Part shown: in pieces, positions 24,243 through 31,667 of the stretch
Layout: the number at the start of each line of letters is the position of its first letter
Numbering within the stretch: position 1 is the stretch's first letter
Source of the DNA: an uncultured bacterium
Lineage (GTDB): Bacteria; Elusimicrobiota; Elusimicrobia; Elusimicrobiales; Elusimicrobiaceae
Assembly: GCA_949294095.1 (NCBI GenBank)
Contig: CASFFZ010000001.1
Span: forward strand, 186,001-250,000
Direction of reading: 5' to 3'
Length of the DNA: 64,000 nt
Program-made: the position numbers and the translations under genes
The notes under the pieces: model-generated
The model's database searches: none
What the model was told of the DNA's origin: nothing
The model's input: only the letters and a program-made list of their open reading frames with translations

Positions 24243-24821
24243 TTATTCAGCTTTTTTTGGCTGAGTAGCCGTAGGCATATTCCCCTGCAGCTGTTTCACG
24301 CTTTCTATAAACTGCGGATTGGTAAAAATTTGCTCAATGGTTTTGGCAAATTCAGGGTTTTTCATGCTTTCTTGCACCAATTGCCCCACTTGGGGGGTTT
24401 CCTGCAGGATTTGAAGCATCTTCTCCCCGCTTAAATCGGCCAGATTATCGGCCTCCCCCTCGGTGGCGTCCGCTAACTTCTGATTAAATTTTTGTATGTT
24501 GGGATCTTGCGCGTAATCCATTAAAATAGATTCAATGGTTTCCTTAGCCTGCTGTTGCTGCAACTCAAACGACAGGGGCGCCGACTCCAAAAAAATGGCC
24601 GTTTGCGCCGGGTCAAACGCTACCGGGTGCGAAACCGGCTCCGGCCGCGGCGCCGCCAAAGAAACCGGTATGTTTTGAAACGTAAACGCATTGCCGCTGA
24701 CGGCATCTTGCGCCGCTTTTTCGGCCGCTTTGCGTTCATATGCCTGATAGCCGCGCACTGCACCCATATAGAGGATCGCGGCTATCATAACGGCAATCAG
24801 AAAATAACTGGTTTTGGACAT
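24243..24821 (-). CDS. Membrane-anchored helical protein of unknown function
   Basis: A 192-residue protein with an N-terminal helix (YFLIAVMIAAILYMGAV), then a linker with many Pro/Ala residues and a Gln/Glu-rich helical region containing repeated units (QETPQVGQLVQESMKNPEF, IEQIFTNPQFIESVKQLQ). The short NPEF/NPQF helix repeats look like STI1/HOP-type or similar helical bundles, but no family is claimed. Its ATG overlaps the FKBP stop by one base (TAATG), so it is translationally coupled to the isomerase gene and probably acts in the periplasm beside it. Confidence 0.65.
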   Translation of the reverse strand: MSKTSYFLIAVMIAAILYMGAVRGYQAYERKAAEKAAQDAVSGNAFTFQNIPVSLAAPRPEPVSHPVAFDPAQTAIFLESAPLSFELQQQQAKETIESILMDYAQDPNIQKFNQKLADATEGEADNLADLSGEKMLQILQETPQVGQLVQESMKNPEFAKTIEQIFTNPQFIESVKQLQGNMPTATQPKKAE

Positions 24822-25531
24822 TATTTCCCTTGCGAAAGCACTTCAATATCAAACACCAACACGGAATTGGGCGGAATTTGACCCACCGGGCGGTTGCCGT
24901 AGGCGGTATCGGCGGGGCAGACCACTTTGGCGCGGGAACCGGGCTTCATTTGCTGGAGGGCTTTTGTCCAGCACGGGATGACATCGGTCAGCTTGGTTTC
25001 AAACGCTTCGCCGCGGTCGCGCGAACTGTCGAACTGGGTACCGTCAATTAACGTGCCGGTATAGTGCACTTTTACCGAAGCATCGGCCTTGGGCGTTTTG
25101 CCTTTGCCCGCGCGGCTCAGCTTGATGAGGGTGCCGTTATCCAGTTCTTTTACTCCTTTTTCCTTTTTAAAATTGGCCAAGTATTCCTGCTGGGCCGCTT
25201 CGCGCTTGGCGGAAATAATTTGTGCGTCGTCTTGATATTTTTGGATAATGGCCGGCTTATACTGATCTAAATCCGTTTGGGATTTTTTGTTCAGCAAACT
25301 GTCGCGCATGCCTTGGGAAAGGGCTTTGTAATCGTCTTCATTATCCAGGATCAGCTGGCGTTTTAAATTATCCCCCAGCAAAAACCCCAGCGAATAGAGC
25401 ATTTTATTGCGCTCGGCAATGTCCTGCACCGACGGCTTGGCATCTTGTGCGGCCGCCGCGGGCTGCACAGCTTCCTGCGCGCTTAGCAGCAAAGGGGCTG
25501 CCAATAAAGCTAAAATCATCATTTTCTTCAT
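24821..25531 (-). CDS. FKBP-type peptidyl-prolyl isomerase, periplasmic (FkpA/Mip type)
   Basis: A 236-residue protein with a signal peptide (MKKMMILALLAAPLLLSA), an N-terminal helical dimerisation domain (about 30-125) as in FkpA/Mip, and a C-terminal FKBP domain. FKBP landmarks are VKVHYTGTLIDGTQFDSS, VIPCWTKALQQMKPGSRAKV and IPPNSVLVFDIEVL; the usual GxxxGW reads VIPCW here. It catalyses proline isomerisation and chaperones folding envelope proteins. GGAGA precedes the ATG; the gene begins 10 bp after the LPP20-like lipoprotein, inside the same operon. Confidence 0.93.
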   Translation of the reverse strand: MKKMMILALLAAPLLLSAQEAVQPAAAAQDAKPSVQDIAERNKMLYSLGFLLGDNLKRQLILDNEDDYKALSQGMRDSLLNKKSQTDLDQYKPAIIQKYQDDAQIISAKREAAQQEYLANFKKEKGVKELDNGTLIKLSRAGKGKTPKADASVKVHYTGTLIDGTQFDSSRDRGEAFETKLTDVIPCWTKALQQMKPGSRAKVVCPADTAYGNRPVGQIPPNSVLVFDIEVLSQGK

Positions 25532-25541
25532 ATTCTTTCTC

Positions 25542-26477
25542 CTATTTGATATTCAAATACGCTTTTAGACGGCTGGAAATCTGGGCCGAGGCCTGCTCGC
25601 CCACGCTTTGCATGCTTTTTCGCAATGAATCTTCCGCCCGGGAAGTGCCCGCCCGTTCGTGTACGTTAAAGCGGGAAAAGGTAACCCCCCGTTCTACGTC
25701 CACCAAACTGACGGACGCCCCGCTGGAGCACCACACCAACCCTTCCACTTTTTGCGAATCATACGCATCCACATCCGTTGCAATCTGCACCAGCAGTACT
25801 TTGTCCGGGTCGGCCGCGTCCACCACGCCCAGCCCCATGCGGTTTAGAGCGTCCACCACATACGTTACCATCACGTCGCTTTGTACGCCCGTTACGTCCA
25901 CCCCCACTAACACGGCGGCCATTTTTTCCTGCAAAACGGCCTTATACGGGGCAAACACTTCCGGCCGGTAGCTTTCGCGCGAAGCGTTTAAAAATTGGTA
26001 CATTTCGTCCAACGCCGCGCGGCGGGCCACCACCGGCTGCATTTTAAAAGCCACTTTTAAATCCGCCAACGCCGAAGCCGGAGAGGCAAATTGCTTGGCC
26101 AGTCCTTCCAGTTTGGCATCTTCCTGATCCAACAGCGGGGCCAGCACTTTATGGGCTTTGCTGCGGGGTAAAACCGCCAGCGCATAAAAATGTTTCCCGT
26201 CAAAATCTTTATCCCGCCATACTTTTTCCACCTCGGCATTGGCCATTAAATCGGTTACCACGCCTTGGTTGGCCGCCGCCGGAGCGTTTTGCACCATTTC
26301 GCGGCGCATATTTTCCAGCGCGTTTTGCGAGGCTTCTTCTTTAGACATTCCTTCCCCCGCCACCACATAATACTTGGCCGAATCATAACCGCCCATTTGG
26401 TAATTAACCGTATTCTTATTCATCCCCGCGCACGCCGCCAGCCAAAGCGCCATGGCGCATAAAACGATTTTTTTCAT
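25542..26477 (-). CDS. LPP20-like lipoprotein
   Basis: A 311-residue lipoprotein; MKKIVLCAMALWLAAC gives lipobox LAAC with the lipidated Cys16. The region after it (YYVVAGEGMSKEEASQNALE and HFYALAVLPRSKA) matches the LPP20 domain pattern. The C-terminal half is a second mixed alpha/beta domain (VLVGVDVTG, VLLVQIATDVDAYDS, FSRFNVHERAGTSRAEDSL) resembling LpoB-like nucleoside-hydrolase-type folds. It starts at the ATG at 26477 with GAGGAA upstream, rather than four codons earlier. Member of an LpoB-COG3014-LPP20 trio, probably a peptidoglycan synthase accessory complex. Confidence 0.75.
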   Translation of the reverse strand: MKKIVLCAMALWLAACAGMNKNTVNYQMGGYDSAKYYVVAGEGMSKEEASQNALENMRREMVQNAPAAANQGVVTDLMANAEVEKVWRDKDFDGKHFYALAVLPRSKAHKVLAPLLDQEDAKLEGLAKQFASPASALADLKVAFKMQPVVARRAALDEMYQFLNASRESYRPEVFAPYKAVLQEKMAAVLVGVDVTGVQSDVMVTYVVDALNRMGLGVVDAADPDKVLLVQIATDVDAYDSQKVEGLVWCSSGASVSLVDVERGVTFSRFNVHERAGTSRAEDSLRKSMQSVGEQASAQISSRLKAYLNIK

Positions 26478-26485
26478 AGTTCCTC

Positions 26486-27784
26486 TCAATAAGACGTTCG
26501 GTAATGCAAAAACACCCTGCCTCCGCGCGTCAGTTCCACGTCTTTAAAAGTATATTCTCCTATTATATTACCATATCCGCTGCGAAACAACAGGGTAATA
26601 TCCTGTTTGCCCGGCTGCAAAAACAGCCGCGCCAAGCGCACTTCGGCCGGCAGTGTAAACCACTGGCGCGTGTCGGCCGTTTCGGAGGCGGCCCCCAGCG
26701 CGCTTACAAACATTTCGGCCAGCGTGCCCCAGGTATCATCCTGGGCGGCGTGGCGGGCCTGCACGGCCGCCACCCGCTTGGTAACGGCGCGCGTGGCCGT
26801 GCGAAAAAGAATGCCCGGCATTTTTTCTTCTAAGTCCAACTTGGCGGCGGCGGCAAAATCGGCCACTTTTTGGGTAGGATATTGCACTTGCCCCGCTTGC
26901 ACCGCCGAAAACGCCACCCGGCCGGGTTGCTCCACCCACTCCGGGTAAGACAGCGTAACCGCCGAGCCCATCCAGCCGGCGGCAATGGCGTTTTGCACCT
27001 GCGGAGAAACTCCCTGCCGGGTTTCCCCCGGGCTAGACGCCAGGGCCAGCGCGTCGCTCCACGCCACTTGCAACGTTTGCGTCCGCTTAAGCGGCATACG
27101 TCCGTTGTAATGGAACACCAGCACTTCGCACAACTCACCGGCATTGGCGGGAACGGAAAAATCGGGCGCTTCCAGATGCAATGGCTTTCCCAGCCGCTGG
27201 TACGCGTTAAGCGCATTTTGGCGGGCGATGCGGGCGTCGGAGCGCTGGCCGACGGACTCAAACACCAAACTTGCAAAATACTGCACGAAAGGATCGTCGT
27301 TGTAGCCGTCTTTTTTATCGGCGCGCAGGTGGTCTAAAAAGAAAACCGCTTTTCGGGCCTCCACCGCGGCGGAAGAAATATCGCCTTGCTGCAAAAAATT
27401 CTGGGCGCGGTAATAGTAGGTAAGGGCTTGTTCGTAAGCGGGGACGTAATAGGGGGCGGTCAGGTCGTTAATCAACAAACTGCCCACCGTGCCCGAAACG
27501 CTGGTGGCGTAGCGGGCGTCTATTTCCTGCTGGGCTTGGGCAAACAGTGCGTCGCTGGCGGAGGGGTCTTGGGCGTCGTGCAGGAGGGTGGCGCTGTCTA
27601 AATAAAAAAGTACGCCGTCCCGGCGGCTGTAGAGCTTGTCTTTCTTTTCCTGCACACGCGCGGCCGCCTGCTCAAATTTGCCCGCCGCGGTCAGGCGGTT
27701 GATTTCCGTCTTATAACGCAAAGAAGGCGCCGCACACGCGGAGCAAACCAACGCCAGCCCCAACAAGCATATGCGCGCCTTCAT
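26486..27784 (-). CDS. COG3014-like lipoprotein with TPR-type N-terminal half
   Basis: A 432-residue lipoprotein with lipobox CSAC in the leader (MKARICLLGLALVCSAC). The N-terminal half consists of helix pairs of TPR type (LTAAGKFEQAAARVQEKKDK, YYYRAQNFLQQGDISSAAVEARKAV). The C-terminal half has beta-rich stretches ending in GRVFLHYRTSY. Layout and position directly after lpoB correspond to the conserved lipoprotein family COG3014. No enzymatic motif is visible; a scaffold role in the cell envelope is inferred. Confidence 0.7.
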   Translation of the reverse strand: MKARICLLGLALVCSACAAPSLRYKTEINRLTAAGKFEQAAARVQEKKDKLYSRRDGVLFYLDSATLLHDAQDPSASDALFAQAQQEIDARYATSVSGTVGSLLINDLTAPYYVPAYEQALTYYYRAQNFLQQGDISSAAVEARKAVFFLDHLRADKKDGYNDDPFVQYFASLVFESVGQRSDARIARQNALNAYQRLGKPLHLEAPDFSVPANAGELCEVLVFHYNGRMPLKRTQTLQVAWSDALALASSPGETRQGVSPQVQNAIAAGWMGSAVTLSYPEWVEQPGRVAFSAVQAGQVQYPTQKVADFAAAAKLDLEEKMPGILFRTATRAVTKRVAAVQARHAAQDDTWGTLAEMFVSALGAASETADTRQWFTLPAEVRLARLFLQPGKQDITLLFRSGYGNIIGEYTFKDVELTRGGRVFLHYRTSY

Positions 27785-27790
27785 AAAAAC

Positions 27791-28381
27791 CTACCAAGTT
27801 ACTTTACTGCGTTTGACGTACTTTTTGATTTGTTTTTGTCCGTTCCAGACAATTTGGTTCGTCTCAATATCAATGAGTTTCAGATTGACCTGGTAAAACA
27901 CCACCGCTTTGCTGCCGGCTTGATCCACCACCGAGTTCAGCACGCCGCTTAACATATAATCGGCGCCGATCTCCTGCCCAAACGCCTTGCGCGTGGCTTC
28001 GGAAGCAAATTCATCCTGCTCCAGCCGCTCCGTGCGGATTTCGCCCCGTTCATCCGCCGAGGCTACAAAATCCACCTTGGCCGAATTGATCAGCGCCCGC
28101 TGCATGGATTCAATAAACACATCCGTGTTGATGTGCTCCATGGTGTTGTTGGTAACAGTGCCGACGATTACCGTCGGCTCTTTGCCGTTGCGGGTTAAAA
28201 AGCGGTTATACCAGCCGCCTTGCAGACAGTCGGTAATCATTTCCTGCGCCACCATTTGCGCATCGGTATCGTTCCAACCGCCGGAAACGTCTTTTACCAA
28301 ATTGGTCTCTACACGTTTGACGCTGGGCGCGCACGCAAACAACAAAGGCAGCGCCAACAGCGCAATAAAGTATTTTTTCAT
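27791..28381 (-). CDS. lpoB: LpoB-like penicillin-binding protein activator
   Basis: A 196-residue lipoprotein; MKKYFIALLALPLLFAC gives the lipobox LFAC. The rest matches the LpoB fold: TVIVGTVTNNTMEHINTDVF, FIESMQRALINSAKVDFVA, GADYMLSGVLNSVV and NLKLIDIETNQIVWNGQKQI. In E. coli LpoB is an outer-membrane activator of the peptidoglycan synthase PBP1B. GGAG precedes the ATG at 28381; longer in-frame starts are unsupported. The operon continues with COG3014-like, LPP20-like and FKBP genes at 5-10 bp gaps. Confidence 0.85.
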   Translation of the reverse strand: MKKYFIALLALPLLFACAPSVKRVETNLVKDVSGGWNDTDAQMVAQEMITDCLQGGWYNRFLTRNGKEPTVIVGTVTNNTMEHINTDVFIESMQRALINSAKVDFVASADERGEIRTERLEQDEFASEATRKAFGQEIGADYMLSGVLNSVVDQAGSKAVVFYQVNLKLIDIETNQIVWNGQKQIKKYVKRSKVTW

Positions 28382-28392
28382 AAGAACTCCTT

Positions 28393-28836
28393 TTAAAAGG
28401 AGGCGCTTAAATCCACCCGCTCGCAAATATGGCTGCCCGCAATAGAACCGTCTTCATGCGAACAATCCACCGAGCCTTTGTCCAAATCCAAATCAAACCA
28501 CTTGGGAAACCCTTTGTGCTGCACCCGCAGGATATTGCCTTCTTCCAGGCGGTATACATAGTCCGAGCACACCATTTCTATTTTGCCGTCTTCCCGCTGC
28601 ACGGGGCAGGGAAGTTCAAAATCCAACCGGGCAAAATCGGGCGTATAGGCGCCGTGCTGGGTTTTGTAAGTGGCCTCCGCAAAAGCCAGCGCTCTGCCCA
28701 GTTCCAGCGCGCGCTGGGCTTTGGCAAGCGTTTGATGTCTCTTATATTGGGGCCATCCTAAAGCCAGGCCGAAACCGACAATGACTACCAGAATCAAGAC
28801 AATCGTGTGAATGGAACCGCGTTGTCCAACGAACAT
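28393..28836 (-). CDS. Pilin-like protein with degenerate N-terminus
   Basis: A 147-residue protein laid out like a pseudopilin. It has a short leader (MFVGQRG), a hydrophobic helix (SIHTIVLILVVIVGFGLALGW) running into an amphipathic stretch (QTLAKAQRALELGRALAFAEATYKTQHGAY), then a globular part with cysteines (LPCPV, VCSDY, DCSHE, ICERV). The FTLIEL signature is gone: the residue after glycine is Ser and there is no Glu+5, so processing or assembly would be atypical. GGAGAG precedes the ATG. It starts the operon, with lpoB following after 11 bp. Confidence 0.65.
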   Translation of the reverse strand: MFVGQRGSIHTIVLILVVIVGFGLALGWPQYKRHQTLAKAQRALELGRALAFAEATYKTQHGAYTPDFARLDFELPCPVQREDGKIEMVCSDYVYRLEEGNILRVQHKGFPKWFDLDLDKGSVDCSHEDGSIAGSHICERVDLSASF

Positions 28837-28863
28837 AGTCTCTCCTTTATTTCAGTTTTTTAT

Positions 28864-28869
28864 ATTGTA
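28864..28869 (-). promoter_or_regulatory. -10 box of the pilin-like/lpoB operon
   Basis: TACAAT on the minus strand, preceded by TGC (extended -10), about 27 bp before the ATG at 28836. A leader with a GGAG site follows. Confidence 0.45.
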
Positions 28870-28880
28870 GCAAAAATCTG

Positions 28881-29828
28881 TCAGTGATACGGCACGATAT
28901 TGGGATGAATCCCTTTCACTTTGGTAATATACAGAAATTTCCCCGTGCGGTACCCTTTTTCAAGCGCCGGCGCCAACACCACCAGCGTAACGGCCAGAAT
29001 AATCAACGCCACCCCCCACGCCGTAGAGCGCGTGAACGGCTCGCCGAATACCCACACGCCCACCGTCATCGCGGTAACCGGCTCCATCGCACCCAAGACG
29101 GAACAAAACGTAGAGCCGATTTCTTTGATTGCCAGTACCAGCGTCAGGTTGGAAACAACCGTGGGAATCAAGGCCAAAAACGTTAAATTTAAATCGCTTT
29201 TCCAGCCCGGCGCCGGCTGCAGCCAGCCCATGCTCCCCGCCCCCGCCAACAGAAAAAACGCCGTAAACAAAAAGACGTAAAACGTCAGTTTATCAGAAGA
29301 CATATTCCGCACCGAAGATTTATTGACGGCAATAATATAAATCCCGTACGAAAATCCCGAAAGTACCGCCAGCAAAATCCCCCTAAAACTTACCCCGCCG
29401 GCTTTTCCGTTCCAAGACAATAACGCCACCCCCACTACCGCAAGCCCGATGGCGAGCATTGTCCAGAATGAGTTTTTTTCCTTAAACACATAAATCATAA
29501 TCAGCGCCACAAACACCGGGTACAAGAACATCATCGTCGTGGCGATGCCGCTGGCCAAATAGTGGTACGACCAAAACAAAAACACGGCCGATCCGATATA
29601 CAGCACGCTCAGCCCCGCCAGCACCCCCAGCTCGTTTTTGGTTACCCGCAGGGAACGACGCGTAAAAAAAGCCAACAGCCCCAACATCAGCACCGCAATA
29701 AAAAAACGGTAAAAAAGAATAGACGGGATATTCATCCTCTCCCGCAAAAGGGGCAGCGTAAAGAGGGGAATGAGTCCGAACGTGGCGGAAGTAATAACTG
29801 CATATAAAAAGCCTTTCCAGTTAAGCAT
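28881..29828 (-). CDS. EamA/DMT-family transporter
   Basis: A 315-residue drug/metabolite transporter with ten predicted helices forming two EamA repeats (first about 1-140, second about 150-290). Landmarks are the N-terminal FLYAVITSATFGLIPLFTLPLL, YLASGIATTMMFLYPVFVALI in repeat one, and GSTFCSVLGAMEPVTAMTVG in repeat two. Members usually export amino acids or other metabolites; the substrate here is unknown. TACAAT lies 7 bp before the ATG, so the mRNA is probably leaderless. The gene stands alone. Confidence 0.92.
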   Translation of the reverse strand: MLNWKGFLYAVITSATFGLIPLFTLPLLRERMNIPSILFYRFFIAVLMLGLLAFFTRRSLRVTKNELGVLAGLSVLYIGSAVFLFWSYHYLASGIATTMMFLYPVFVALIMIYVFKEKNSFWTMLAIGLAVVGVALLSWNGKAGGVSFRGILLAVLSGFSYGIYIIAVNKSSVRNMSSDKLTFYVFLFTAFFLLAGAGSMGWLQPAPGWKSDLNLTFLALIPTVVSNLTLVLAIKEIGSTFCSVLGAMEPVTAMTVGVWVFGEPFTRSTAWGVALIILAVTLVVLAPALEKGYRTGKFLYITKVKGIHPNIVPYH

Positions 29829-29835
29829 ATATAAT

Positions 29836-29841
29836 ATTGTA
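29836..29841 (-). promoter_or_regulatory. -10 box 7 bp before the EamA gene start (leaderless)
   Basis: TACAAT on the minus strand, then ATTATAT, then ATG. No Shine-Dalgarno. Confidence 0.45.
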
Positions 29842-29876
29842 TCTTACTTTCTCTTCCGCCGTCTTTCCGCTTACCA

Positions 29877-29910
29877 TAAAAAAACGGGACGGTTCTCGCC
29901 GTCCCGTTTT
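29877..29910 (-). terminator. Terminator of the hydrogenase operon
   Basis: AAAACGGGACGG (29881-29892) pairs with CCGTCCCGTTTT (29899-29910). A T-run follows on the minus strand, shortly past the hydA stop. Confidence 0.9.
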
Positions 29911-29925
29911 CGGTCTATGTTTTGC

Positions 29926-31665
29926 TTATCGTTTCTGGCCGGTGCGGTCTTTCCGGTCAAAATAGTGCGTATGCAGCAGTTTGTGCGCCAACGGGCCGCC
30001 CACTTTATCCAAAATGCGGCCATACAATGCCAATACGCCGCTGTTGTCCTGCGATTTATAGGCCAGTTCCGTATCTTCCTGATACAGCCCTTCGGCGCGT
30101 TTTCGGCGCGGGGCCCAACCGTCAAACTGGGGCTGCCCCGCCCCCGCCACACAACCGCCTTGGCAGGACATGACTTCAATAAAGTCGTAATGGTCTTTGC
30201 CGGCTTTGATATCGTCCAACAGTTTGCGCGCGTTTTTAAGCCCGCTGACCACGGCGGTGCGGATTTTGATGTCGCCCACTTCCACCGTTTTTTCTTTAAA
30301 TACCGTTCCTTCGCGCAGGCTGGAAAATTTAACGCTGCGCGCGTTGGCCGGGTCTAATTCCGCCAATGCGTAACGCAAGGCCGCTTCCATCACGCCGCCG
30401 GACGCGCCGAAAATCACGCCCGCGCCCGTCTTGGTGCCAAACGGCATGTCAAACCATTCGTTTTCCAGGTTTACAAAATCAATGCCGGCCTCTTTAATCA
30501 TCCGCGCCAAGCCTACGGTGGTAACCACATAGTCCGTATCCGGGTTGTCGTTTACATAGAACTCGTCGCGTTTGGCTTCGGTCTTTTTGGCCGAGCACGG
30601 CATTACCGCCACCACCACCAAGTCTTCGCGCTTGCCGCCTTTGTCTTCATAATCGGCTTTTAAAATGGGCCCCATCATCTGCATGGGGGAACGCGCGGTG
30701 GACAGGTTGGGAATAAATTCCGGAGCAAATTTTTCCACGTAGTTAACCCACGCCGGGCAGCAGCTGGTAAACTGCGGCAAATTGGTGCCTTTTTTAAAGC
30801 GTTCCAAAAATTCGGTGGCTTCTTCCACAATGGTTAAATCCGCGGCAAAAGCGGTGTCGTACACGTAATCAAACCCCAACATGCGAAGCGCGGCGGCGAT
30901 TTTGCCGTCCACATTCTGCCCTTGAGGAAGGCCAAAAATTTCCCCCAGCCCCACGCGCACCGCCGGAGCAATGTGCACGGCTACTTTCTTTTTGGGGTTG
31001 TTGATGGCTTTAAACACGTCTTCAATTTCCGAAGAATTGGGCATTAAGGCGCCCGTCGGGCAGACGCGGGCGCACTGCCCGCAGGACACGCATTCGTGGC
31101 TTTGGCCGAGTTCTTTGTTAAACGCCGTAGCGATTTTGGAGCGGAAGCCGCGGAACGCAAAATCAATGGCGCCAATGCCTTGCACTTCGTTGCAGATGCG
31201 CACGCAGTTGCCGCATAAAATGCATTTGCTGTGGTCGCGCACCAAGGCAGGGGAGGTGGCGTCTTTATGACTGTCTAACTTTTTGGATTTAAAACGGATT
31301 TCCGTTACGTCCATATCCTTGGCCAGTTTCTGCAATTTGCAGTTGTTGGATTTGCTGCACAGGGTGCAGTCGTGATTGCCGGAGGACAGCAGCAACTCCA
31401 AGTTAATGCGGCGCAAATGGCGGATTTCGTCGCTGTTGACGCGCACTTTCATTCCGTCTTTAGGGGCTACTGTGCACGAAGCCACAATGCCCATTCCTTC
31501 CACTTCCACCAGGCACAGCCGGCAAGCACCGTAGGCCGCCAGCTCCGGATGGTAGCAGAACGTCATGATGTTGAAATTGGCCTTGCGGATCAGTTCCAAC
31601 AGGTTTTTCTCGCCTTCAATCGGTACTCTTTTTCCTTCAATGGTTACAAATTGTTCTTTTTCCAT
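29926..31665 (-). CDS. hydA: NADH/ferredoxin-type [FeFe] hydrogenase, catalytic subunit HydA
   Basis: A 579-residue catalytic subunit of a trimeric [FeFe] hydrogenase that reduces protons to H2 (or the reverse). Domains in order: a 2Fe-2S ferredoxin (CYHPELAAYGACRLC), a His-ligated 4Fe-4S segment (HDCTLCSKSNNC), two 4Fe-4S clusters (CILCGNCVRIC and CVSCGQCARVCP), and the H-domain. H-cluster motifs are complete: TSCCPAW, MPCSAKKTEAKRDE (the usual Thr after Cys is Ser) and VMSCQGGCVAGAGQP. The trimeric form couples NADH and reduced ferredoxin to H2 by electron bifurcation/confurcation. GGGAG precedes the ATG at 31665. Last gene of hydCBA; maturases HydEFG are not in the window. Confidence 0.95.
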   Translation of the reverse strand: MEKEQFVTIEGKRVPIEGEKNLLELIRKANFNIMTFCYHPELAAYGACRLCLVEVEGMGIVASCTVAPKDGMKVRVNSDEIRHLRRINLELLLSSGNHDCTLCSKSNNCKLQKLAKDMDVTEIRFKSKKLDSHKDATSPALVRDHSKCILCGNCVRICNEVQGIGAIDFAFRGFRSKIATAFNKELGQSHECVSCGQCARVCPTGALMPNSSEIEDVFKAINNPKKKVAVHIAPAVRVGLGEIFGLPQGQNVDGKIAAALRMLGFDYVYDTAFAADLTIVEEATEFLERFKKGTNLPQFTSCCPAWVNYVEKFAPEFIPNLSTARSPMQMMGPILKADYEDKGGKREDLVVVAVMPCSAKKTEAKRDEFYVNDNPDTDYVVTTVGLARMIKEAGIDFVNLENEWFDMPFGTKTGAGVIFGASGGVMEAALRYALAELDPANARSVKFSSLREGTVFKEKTVEVGDIKIRTAVVSGLKNARKLLDDIKAGKDHYDFIEVMSCQGGCVAGAGQPQFDGWAPRRKRAEGLYQEDTELAYKSQDNSGVLALYGRILDKVGGPLAHKLLHTHYFDRKDRTGQKR

Positions 31666-31667
31666 AA

